In this document: positions 41,201-48,900 of the stretch, one piece after another
Layout: each line of letters starts with the position of its first letter
How positions within the stretch are numbered: position 1 is the first letter of the stretch
The notes under the pieces: generated by a model
What the model saw: the letters and a program-made list of their open reading frames with translations, nothing else
Told to the model about the DNA's origin: nothing
Databases searched by the model: none
Translations under genes and position numbers: made by a program
NCBI GenBank assembly: GCA_016858145.1
Contig: JAEHOE010000021.1
Location: 62,001 to 126,000, forward strand
Direction of reading: 5' to 3'
Source of the DNA: Edaphochlamys debaryana
Taxonomy: Eukaryota > Chlorophyta > Chlorophyceae > Chlamydomonadales
DNA length: 64,000 bases

Positions 41201-41549
41201 CTGACTAAAACTCATCATTTCGTGTACTACTTGTCACGTGACAGGCTCTCTCAAGGCAGCCGTTCCCGCTGAAGCTGGTTACCTAGAGGTGGCAGCCACC
41301 AGTGGTGACCAGGGCTTCGGGTCGAAAGCCGAGCAGAAGAGTGAAGGGGGGACCAGTCTGGAAGAAACCTCCAGCCCCACACGAGATGGCATGAGGAACC
41401 AGGGTGGAGCCCGCAGCGCCTGGCCCGTGGGCCTCACTGCGGGTGTGGCCGTTGGCGCAGCGGTGGCAGCAGCAGCTGCCGCAGTGATCGGGGTGGGGTT
41501 GTGGCGGAGAGCCAAGAGGGCCGGGTTGCGCGTGGCCCCTAGTGTCTAG
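26225..41549 (+). CDS. giant secreted/membrane lectin-hydroxyproline-rich glycoprotein locus (one gene or a cluster)
   Basis: Exon 1 (26225-26327) begins [10 protein letters not shown] and has a hydrophobic signal segment ([13 protein letters not shown]). It joins in phase to 27385-27518, 27639-27783, 27926-28161 and 28356-28438, which encode a Cys-containing PAN/apple-like region (CNAEPTC, ACLYIKD). Further small exons to 33215 encode repeated B-lectin-like strands ([42 protein letters not shown]) and two Cys motifs ([23 protein letters not shown]). Pro-rich exons follow from 33274, then two F5/8-type-C modules, more Pro arrays and a transmembrane exon (41245-41549). The role is likely cell-wall, extracellular-matrix or surface recognition; the sugar ligand is unknown. 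Exon phases between modules could not all be closed, so there may be two or three genes. Introns here lack the G-run/C-run ends seen elsewhere. Confidence 0.55.
27385..28161 (+). other. PAN/apple-like cysteine region of the lectin locus
   Basis: Three exons (27385-27518, 27639-27783, 27926-28161) join in perfect phase. They contain spaced cysteines ([37 protein letters not shown]). The pattern of a Cys pair followed later by a CLYIK strand resembles PAN/apple folds in algal surface proteins, but no diagnostic motif settles it. Confidence 0.4.
31145..33215 (+). other. B-lectin-like modules with a paired cysteine motif
   Basis: Exon-encoded strands of bulb-lectin type recur: [18 protein letters not shown] then AWSSDV (31160-31345); [13 protein letters not shown] plus ADGNLLLQQ (31670-31880); [14 protein letters not shown] then PVWSAGSD (32760-32960); TWTLYGEG (33007-33030). 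Each of the last two is preceded by a short Cys module ending CGL(F/W)Q (near 31540 and 32600), suggesting a duplicated unit of Cys motif plus lectin domain. The mannose-binding QxDxNxVxY motif is not intact in any copy. Confidence 0.55.
33274..34383 (+). other. hydroxyproline-rich linker exons
   Basis: Exons rich in PPSP and PPPPSPRPP coding (about 33274-33323, 33400-33524, 33629-34200, 34292-34365) separate the lectin part from the F5/8C modules. At about 33767 the repeated word cagcccacgg occurs as cagccacgg, one C short. The Pro-rich frame changes there, and the PPSPRPP pattern resumes in another frame to about 34140. Such arrays are typical of algal wall proteins. Confidence 0.6.
34527..34856 (+). 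repeat. 33-bp coding repeat, about 10 units ([11 protein letters not shown])
   Basis: Ten tandem 33-bp units in one frame encode the 11-residue unit [11 protein letters not shown] with small changes (one R, one Q, one F). This is an (SP)n/PPSP hydroxyproline-rich glycoprotein type of array, a likely O-glycosylated rod. Long open frames on the opposite strand are by-products of this composition. Confidence 0.85.
35055..36622 (+). repeat. tandem duplication, copy 1: Pro-rich hinge plus F5/8C module
   Basis: This 1568-bp block recurs at 37565-39132, period 2510 bp, introns included. I noticed only about four differences (for example near 35195, 35423, 35678 and 36210). It encodes a Pro-rich hinge ([15 protein letters not shown]), then a discoidin/F5-8-type-C fold: [52 protein letters not shown] and [11 protein letters not shown] Cys module follows ([22 protein letters not shown]). 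The F5/8C fold binds carbohydrate or phospholipid in known families. An intron near 35908 appears to use a GC donor. Confidence 0.85.
36820..37049 (+). repeat. 10-bp minisatellite (TGGAGGGGGG)n
   Basis: About 23 units of TGGAGGGGGG, a few with C for T, lie between the Cys exon of F5/8C copy 1 and the next Pro-rich exon. The equivalent stretch after copy 2 (39133-39618) has no such array, so it arose or was lost after the duplication. It is G4-prone on the plus strand. Frames through it are artefacts. Confidence 0.9.
37565..39132 (+). repeat. tandem duplication, copy 2: Pro-rich hinge plus F5/8C module
   Basis: Near-identical copy of 35055-36622, with coding and intron sequence matching almost base for base. 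It is preceded by an exon from about 37362 ([27 protein letters not shown]) that itself has a close copy at about 39619. The module order is therefore [FSSVSAP exon - Pro hinge - F5/8C - Cys exon], repeated. Both Cys exons are followed by an acceptor-like site reading cag/agtaa, which would end the protein after GFNTEA-E. Confidence 0.85.
39791..40420 (+). repeat. 63-bp coding repeat, 10 units
   Basis: Ten units of exactly 63 bp encode a 21-residue Pro/Ser unit containing [17 protein letters not shown]. The first nine are nearly identical; single-base changes are visible (for example tcctt to tccgt, and aag to atg), and the tenth diverges. This is a wall-glycoprotein type of rod domain following the FSSVSAP exon. 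The high identity suggests recent expansion. Confidence 0.9.
40439..41130 (+). repeat. 24-bp coding repeat (DTPPPPPP)n
   Basis: About 29 units of 24 bp, often paired as 48-bp units, encode DTPPPPPP with variants such as [24 protein letters not shown] and ADAPPPPP. It directly precedes SSDPG and the GT donor at 41145. The acidic or small residue every eighth position within polyproline differs from the SP-rich arrays upstream. Confidence 0.85.
41245..41549 (+). other. C-terminal transmembrane exon of the lectin locus
   Basis: This exon is joined in phase to 41144 (GGC codon split g/gc) and starts [15 protein letters not shown]. It encodes a hydrophilic stem, then one strongly hydrophobic helix ([25 protein letters not shown]), then a basic stop-transfer (RRAKRAG) and a tail of about 10 residues to TAG 41547-41549. 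With the N-terminal signal segment this gives a type I single-pass membrane protein with a tiny cytoplasmic tail. Confidence 0.75.
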
Positions 41550-43050
41550 TCCATGACACTATATGTGCCTGGAAAAAAGGGTTCATTTGAGGATGTAGTG
41601 AATTTGCCCAGCCGGATGGGTGAGTGGTGAAGTTTACTTGCAGTATGCGTTCTTTTTTTGTGTGGTCTTATCAGCGCCAAGGATCCTTGATGAGTTGAAC
41701 TTCATAATTAGGGGCTTGCACGCTCAGCACATGTTCCTGCACGCACGTACGCCCGGCTGGCTGCTCATCTATCCTAATGCGTGTTCCTGCATGCTCCGAC
41801 GTATCTGGTGCTTGCCTCCTCGCTTTGACTGGCTTAGATATTGCAGAGGTGTGACGACTTTTAAAACACTACTTGCTATACACATTCATACTGCCGAATG
41901 TTTCATCTTCGTATCATGTATACTTATGTTGGCGACTCATCTATGCTTATCACGACCCCTGCCACTGCTGGACCTGGCTGGGGGTCGCTGGGCTCTTGTT
42001 GCCGTACGTGGATTGAGCTACACGGACTATGCTGGCTATATGGCTTGATCCAATGACACTGCCCGAGAGTTTGAACATACATACGCAAGACCCACTGAGC
42101 GTCCCGTGCCTCATCGGTCTACAGGCAGGTCAACAAGACGAATGGTGCGCACATGTTATGTAGGAGCTAGCATTCTCTCGCTCTTTGGGGGGGCAGGAAT
42201 GATGCAGGAGAGCCCTTGCTTCCTTTGGAAAGAGCTTGGCGGAAGGAGCCTAAATCCGCTATCAGAATCGAGGTTGTTGTTGCAAAGATCTGGGCCCCCA
42301 AAGTTCAGGGCGGGCGGCTGGGTGGGTCGGGGGCCTGGCTGCTGGGAACTTTCGTCGTCGAGTAAGGGGGCCCAGGAACTTTCGTCACATACAGCGGGCA
42401 GGACCCCTTCCGTCGGCTCCTGCACTCTTCCAGGGGTCCAACATGCGTGTATTAACAAGATCTGAACCCTGGGTATGCCTGAGCACCACGTACAGCGGTC
42501 GGGAGGTGGGTCCACGCCGGGCAAGACCCGCCATACATGTCGGCAGGCCACCTTTGCGGAACACGCGGGGGGCCATTCCCACTGCCATCTATTGTGTGAC
42601 AGACCGCCATTTGGTCACACAAGCATACAGAAGCACTAAGCGCTACGGTGGTAGGTGCGTCACGACCCTCTCTGTGGGTTGATGGACGCGTCCATGTTCA
42701 ACGGATAGACCCCGAGTCATTCGCCCCAAGACGGCTTGCAAGACAGTGCACACGTGGAGAGTCGTTCGTAGACGCAGAACCGAACGAGGATACCGTATGT
42801 TTCGTGCGATTGCAGCGCTGCAGTACGTCGTACAGCATGGGTGGGTGGGTGGGTCAGGGAGGTCAGGAACGTTTGTGGGATGGGGTGCGAAACTCTCGTC
42901 CCTACCCTGGTGCCGAGCCGGTGGTCAATAGCCAGCCACCGCCTACCTATGTCGCCCCCACCTGCCCGCCCAGTTTCCATGCTGGGCCGAGCAGCGTGAA
43001 TGGTTTCCTAGGTGCGTGGGGGTGCGTAGGCGAGGTACCGGCAGGCTGGC
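41550..43050. other. intergenic region
   Basis: About 1.5 kb without a supportable gene. The frame that enters the retroelement from 42648 has no recognisable domain before about 43400. Short GTGGGTGG repeats occur at 42840-42856. The 3' end of the lectin transcript must lie near the start of this stretch. Confidence 0.5.
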
Positions 43051-43071
43051 GTTGCTTGAGGCCTGCCTGCC

Positions 43072-43229
43072 TTAATTGCCATAGTAGATGGTACGGGGCC
43101 GCGTTGTGTGGGCTACAGAGGAAGGCAGCGGGTCATCTGCATATTCGCAATTCGATAGTGCTGATTGAAGTCTGGACACGGAAGGCCTTCCCTGGAAGGG
43201 GCGGGCGAGGCCGACTTGAGGTGGTGCCC
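43072..43229 (+). repeat. 158-bp segment duplicated at 45329-45485
   Basis: The sequence from ccttaattgcc at 43070-43080 to gaggtggtg at 43229 reappears nearly unchanged at 45328-45485, then the two loci diverge (cccgccc versus gcggagc). In the first locus it forms the 5' part of the inserted retroelement; in the second it stands alone without RNase H. It looks like a shared 5' fragment joined to two different partners. Confidence 0.7.
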
Positions 43230-44965
43230 GCCCACGAACGACCGGTGACACCAGCCGCGCCCCGGCTTGTGCCCCACGAGGCGCGCCGAAGGGCACGTAG
43301 CCTCCGGGCCCAACCACCGCCCGACCCGCCCGCGACCGTAGTTGGCCCCCTGCCCAGCGGCTGGGCCGCAGACACGTTCCCGGCACGCCTCCCGCTACGA
43401 TTCAACCCCGACACCATTGTATGGACTGACGGCAGCAAAAGCTCCGTGGAGGTGAACGGCCGAGAACGCACCCGCACAGGCGCATGTGCCTGGTCCATCG
43501 GCCGCGTGCTCCTCATCGACCCCAACGGCTCCGAAGAAGGTGGCACCGACACAATCACGCGCGCTGAGCTCTCTGGAATACGAGCAGGGCTAGTCGAGCT
43601 CGGCCGCGACTGCGACGAGCTGACCATCGCCAGCGACTCGCAAGCCTCGCTGGACCTCATCCTACGCGCAATCAAGGAGCCTCGTAAGCTGCGCCTGTCA
43701 AAGGCACGAGCGCTACTGTTCGCTATCGTCGATGCGCTAGAGGAACTCGCCTCGCGAACCGTGCCCGTGCGCCTAGTGAAGGTGGTGTCGCATACTGGAC
43801 TGTATGGAAACGAACAAGCAGACAAGGGAGCCGAGGAGGCTGCAGCCGACCATGAGGGCTGCGACGTGATTGAGCACGCCGACCCAAACTCCTTCTCCCG
43901 CCTGTGGTGGCTGACCGACCCCGGGCTCCGATATGTCAGCGACATGGGAAGGGCACTCACCCAGGCGATACCACCCAGCGCCCATGCGGGCTACACTTAC
44001 GAAGGCGTGTTCAGCGAACTCTGGCGACAGGCCGCCCCCGACCTCTGCCCGACCTCCAGCAACCTGACCTGCGCGAAACCGCACGGCAACCCCTGGACCC
44101 TAAGCGCAGTACTGGGCGCCAGGTACGGCACCATGTACTGCCCCGCCCTAGCCAAACGCTACGGCCACGTCCCCGACAGCAACTGCCCCCACTGCCACAG
44201 CGCCAACGGCGAACGGCGGTGCGGGACCATCGGACATCTGCTGGGAGGCTGCCTCCACGCCTTCATGCAAGGACTGTACATCCTGAGGCACGACGGAGCC
44301 GTCCGAATCATTGCAGACTGCCTCCAAGCCGGCAACCGGGGGGGCGGGTTCATGCTCATGGACGCCGGGCGGGCTGACACCGCCCCGGAATACGCCTCAG
44401 GCAAGCGCCTACCCGGCTGGCTAGCCCCCAACGGCCAGGGCAGCACAGAGACAGACCGCATGCGGCCCGACATCCTGTTCATCCCCAACCTCCCCAGCCG
44501 CAACACCGATAAAAAGGACTACAAAGCCCCTGCAGACAAATCCCACTACCCGATCTACCTGATCGAAGTTGGGTACTGCAACGACCTGGCCCACGCCCAA
44601 AAGCTGCAAGAGAAGCTCTCACAACACGCGCACCTCGCCGAGCTGCTGCGGAGCGACAGCTGGACCGTCCACTACTCCCGACAGACCATCGTCACACTAG
44701 GGCACACCGGCACTGTGCCCCTCACCCTCAACCCCCTGCTTAAGACACTGGGCGTCACGGCCACCGAGGCAAAAGCCTGCTGCCACAGCCTGCACCGGCA
44801 CGCGGTGAGCCGCCTCAAGAGCATCGTGAAAACCTACAGGACCCTCCGGCCAGGATGAGCACAAAGGGTGCGGAGGCACCCCCATGGTGGCGGGTCTGAC
44901 CAACCCGCCCTCCTTAACCCACGCCAGGGGTAACCCGGCGTTAGATATTTCTATTTCTATTTCGT
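43081..44965 (+). mobile_element. 5'-truncated non-LTR retrotransposon (RNase H + endonuclease-like C-terminus; Dualen/RandI-like?)
   Basis: The element ends in a tail of repeated atttct units (about 44948-44965), as many non-LTR elements do. A 30-base target sequence starting gttgcttga occurs on both sides: 43051-43080 and 44966-44995, with one mismatch. The RT and any upstream endonuclease are missing, consistent with 5' truncation. The combination of RNase H, zinc finger and a PD...E motif at the C-terminus resembles Dualen/RandI elements of green algae; that assignment is from memory and untested. Confidence 0.7.
43240..44858 (+). CDS. non-LTR ORF fragment: RNase H, zinc finger, PD-(D/E)XK-like domain
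   Basis: The frame is open through the element to TGA 44856-44858. RNase H (about 43410-43850) shows the D-E-D-H set: VWTDGSK, TRAELSGIRAG, ASDSQASL and SHTGLYGNEQAD. A CX2C...HX4C finger (NCPHCHS, GHLLGGCLH) is at about 44180-44265. The C-terminal part has RPDILFIP (44465) and YLIEVGYCND (44557), a PD...E spacing typical of restriction-like endonucleases of some non-LTR elements, though the final Lys is not obvious. No start codon can be assigned because the N-terminal RT is missing. It is intact over about 530 codons, so the insertion is fairly young. Confidence 0.7.
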
Positions 44966-45249
44966 TGCTTGACGCCTGCCTGCCTTAATTGCCTGGGGAG
45001 CGCTTCACTCTTTTGCTGCGCTCAGGCCACCAAGTGGCTGGGAGACAATACCGGCGGACCACCCTTTCCTGCGAGTCTCAGGTGGCAGATTGACTGTGCA
45101 GGAGCCCCCAGGCGTCCTGGCCTTGATTGACGATGATTAAAGGCACAGCGGAATTAGTGGAATAGTACTGAGGGGGGCTCTACGGGCCCGACCCTAGCAA
45201 CGTGGTGTGACGACCGAAAGTCAGTCACGTTGCGTGGGTGTCGGTGTGC

Positions 45250-45328
45250 AGGTGGCACACCCAGTAGGTGGCGCTCTCGCTCAACCCCTCCCCTTCTGGA
45301 GGCGGTTCCTGCTGTAACCATCGCATCC
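45250..45328 (+). repeat. short dispersed repeat, second copy at 57757-57843
   Basis: Both copies contain gcacacccag, cctccccttctggaggcgg and ctgctgtaaccatcgcat with few changes. At 57.7 kb the copy is flanked by an exact 13-bp direct repeat, so this is a short retroposed unit with a defined 3' end at ccatcgcat. At 45 kb it abuts the duplicated 158-bp segment. Confidence 0.65.
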
Positions 45329-45485
45329 CTTAATTGCCATAGTAGATGGTACGGGGCCGCGTTGTGTGGGCTACAGAGGAAGGCAGCGGGTCATCTGCAT
45401 ATTCGCAATTCGATAGTGCTGATTGAAGTCTGGACACGGAAGGCCTTCCCTGGAAGGGGCGGGCGAGGCCGACTTGAGGTGGTGG

Positions 45486-45915
45486 CGGAGCGACACACCG
45501 GGTAATGGTCGACGCGTCGGGCACATGCTCCTCCGCCTCTACATGTGGGGTAATGCGAAAAGGATGTTTACCTGCTGAGCGTTTCGGGTGCCGGGGTCGA
45601 TCGTGCGCGGGCTGCCGGTGGCGTTGCAACTCTAAGGGACTGGAGTTAGGCGGAGCGGAGGTAAAGCCAGCTTCACAAGTATTCTAGGCAGATAAAGCAT
45701 ACGGTCGCTACACATACAGCGCCCCTAGGCGAAGTCAACGCCCGCACCGCGAGAAATGCGTTTGCGAGACACGAGAGGAGACTCTTGCGGTCATTGCGAC
45801 CGGAGTTATAGCTATGTCTATATACCTTGCGTAGTACTGTAGGCTCTTGAACAGCGTGCGAGCTTCCGAGGGGTAGCGGGGCCGACGCCCTGCTCCCCGC
45901 GAGCCCAGCCCAGAC
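45486..45915. promoter_or_regulatory. upstream region of the VWA gene
   Basis: This stretch lies between the repeat cluster and the ATG at 45916. It is AT-richer than its surroundings, with no frame I recognise. No clear TATA element is seen; promoter function is inferred from position only. Confidence 0.35.
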
Positions 45916-48900
45916 ATGACACTCGAAAAGGGCAAGCACTATGGCCAGGAGCAGATGCAGCAGACGCTGCAGGACAAGGCGCGGACTCGGCTCAACAATC
46001 CCGCCCCGCACCAGGCAAGGCCGGGCGCGGTACCAGGAAGGACGAAGGACGGAAAGCAGGAAGGGATGACAGTGACGGTCCTGGGGTGGGGACGCGAGCC
46101 GCGGCTTCCCCCGTATCCGCCTTGCCCTCGAGGGGCCCTACCCCCGCCCTGCCAGCGAGCCCCTCGTCGCCCCGCTCCCCCCCCCCCCGCTTCCCCTTGC
46201 TGCGGAGCGCAGGCTCCCCAGCGCGAGCGCGTCTCCCGCGCGGCCATCCCGGGCAACCGGGGCTCCGCTACGCCGCGGCGCCGCGCGGGCGCCCGCACGT
46301 GGAAGGGCCTGCTGCGGCCCGACGTCAACATGGGCGTGCCCCAGCTCATGCTGATCCTGGAGCCCAACATCGTGTGGGAGCACACGCAGGTGCCCAGGGT
46401 GGGGGATAAGGGTGTGTGTGTGGAGAGGGGGGTAGTTGTAGGAAGGGGGGATATGGGTGGAAGGAGGAGGGGCTGGAGGAGGAGGGGGGTGGGAGAGGTG
46501 CGGAAAACAAGGAGGGGAGCGAGAGTAGATAGGAGCGCGGCTGCAAGCATAACTGTGCAGGGAAGAAGAGGGGGTTGGGGTGTGGCTGCATGAGGAATCG
46601 GTAGGGGGTGTTGGGTGAGGGCAGCAGGCTGGACAGGTGGGGGAACATGGTGTGGAAGGCGGGAGGGGGCAAGGAGCGGGCTCGGAGGTTTCCAACGTCG
46701 CAGGAGCGGCCGTTGCTGGGCCGTTACTTTTCCTCCTCGGCGGCGGTCGCAACGCCCGGCCTCATGCCTCCTGGCCACCTCTTATGCCCACCTGCACTCA
46801 AAACCCCTCTCCCCGCAGGCCTACGTGTCGGCTGTGGGCAAAGAGGTGGAGGCCAGTGTCACGCCGGGGGAGTTCTTCGACGGCTGGCACAAGGGCGGGA
46901 GGCGGGTGCGTGGCGGCGGCGGCGGCGGACACGGGGGCGGGTTTGCAAGGGCGGCGCCGCGGGGCCTCGAGTGGGGCGGCAGATGGAGCCGCCGCAAGGG
47001 GCGTCCCTAGAGACGCCCGTGGGCAGGGGTGCGTTGGGCTGCACCCCGCGCTGATTAGGGGCGGTCCTCCCATCTTTTAAACTCTGCCCGCGCGCCCCCC
47101 CCCCCCCTCCCGCCCCGGCCCCCAGGCTCACGGCTGCTACGAGGGCAGTTACTGGGAGCTGCTGGGCGACTGCGAGGAGCTGGCGGAGCTGCTGCGCAAG
47201 CTGAGCAAGGCGCCGCAGCTGCTGGAGGAGGCCCCCCTGGAGCTGCCGCCGCCGCCAGAGCTGCCCAAGTGCGGGGGGCGCCCTGGCCTTGTCTGGAACT
47301 AGGGGGGGAGGGGCGGTGGCAGGAGAGGGGAGGAGCGGAGAGGGGAAGGGGCGGAGGGTTTGTGAGGCAGGCAGGGGCAGCAAGAGAGCAACGGGGGAAG
47401 GACTGACCCACCTGACGGTGAAAGCGGAGCCCGGCCTCCCGTGCGAGGATTGGGCTCTCTCTAACGGGTACCGGTGCGGCATGAGACTGCCCTCTTCGTC
47501 CCCTGGCAGCACTTGCTAGCTGTTGGCTTCCAACCTCCGCATCACCCGTCCCCTGTGCAGGTGGGAGGAGTTCAAGCCCAACCTGCACGTCATCCCCGCC
47601 GCGCCCTCGCTGCCGCCGCTCAAGCTGCCCCCCTTCCGCGCACCCATCCTGGAGACGGACGTGCCCTTCCTGGAGCCGCAGTACCTGCCGCTGCCCACCG
47701 TGCCGCCAGCGCCCAAGGTGCGCTGCAGGGTTGGCAGGCAACGGAACGGGAGCGAGGTCGGGGGGTTGGGTGGCGGCTGTACGGCTCGCGAAGGGACGCC
47801 GGGCCGCAGGGGCCCGCGCATGGCGAATGTCTGGAAGGCCGGTCCGAGGGTACGGGCCGCAGCCGCCGCACGCCTCCTCCAGCCCCACACCCCTGACACG
47901 TGCGGTCCTGCCCCCCCTCCCCTCCCCCCGCGCACCACGCCTCCCTGGACTCCTGCAGGAGGAGCCGGTGCCCACCTTCGTGCCGCCCGAGTTCCTGGAG
48001 CAGGAGCCGCTCAAGGAGCCGGCCTACGTGGCCCCGCCGCGGCCCGTGCTGTCCGAGGCGCCCCGCGCGCCGCAGTTCGGGGAGCCCAAGCACGGCCACG
48101 ACTGGACCGGGGACCGGCCCTTCCAGGTGCGTTGCCGGGAAGGGGGGCAGCGCTGTGGAAGAGGACGGGTGGCTGCTGCCCGGTCCCACACTACACAGCT
48201 GGGACCAGCGATCTAAGAAGCTTGCGCCTGCCTCAGGGCCGCTTCTTCTCAATCCCCTTTCAATCTGCGCAGGGGCTGCATGCCAAGACACCAGCTACAA
48301 AGAACCCACGTGACCACACCCCACTGACGTTCCATCCCCCTTCCTCCCGTGCCTCCCCCTTCCCCTCCCGCCCACCCACCCCCCAGCTGGACCTGCCCGA
48401 CCGCGACTCCTTCCTGCGCATGGCCGCCGCGCGCAAGGTGATGGACACCAGCCGCTGGGTGCACCCCCCCGCGGGGCTGCCGCTGCTGCCGGAGCTGGAT
48501 CCGCTGGACGTGGACCTGCTGGCGGGTGGGCGTTGGGGGGGGGAGGGGAGGGGGGAGGGGAGGCGAAGAACATGGAGGCAGCTTTGGCTGGCGGAAGGAG
48601 CAGGCGGCTTGGCGGGGAGTGCGGTGAAAGGGAGGAGGGGGGAAGCAGGAGCGCGGAAGGAGGGGAGGAGCAGTCCGGGAGCTCAGGCCCCTGGGGGCTG
48701 CCGCATTGCAAAAAGGCGGGGGACCCTGCCCAGCGCAGATACGCATACATCCCACGTGACAGCCTTCCACTCCAACAACCCGCCCCCCGCCGCCCACCCC
48801 ATACCTCTCCCCCAGGCCTGGACCTAGAGCCCATCCCCCGCATAGAGCTGGCCTGGATGGGGGGGCCCGAGCCCGACCCCCCCTACGCCTCCGTGCCCAC

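Noticed and set aside
40415..41218. Minus-strand open frames opposite the DTPPPPPP array
   Set aside because: Same cause: simple repeats of 24 bp give repetitive Gly/Arg peptides on the other strand.
41620..42048. 142-residue open frame downstream of the lectin locus
   Set aside because: No start context, domain or splice evidence; probably chance.
43072..45485. LTR pair flanking the RNase H region
   Set aside because: The 158-bp direct repeats do not have TG...CA ends and no integrase, PBS or PPT is present. The tail and target duplication fit a non-LTR element.
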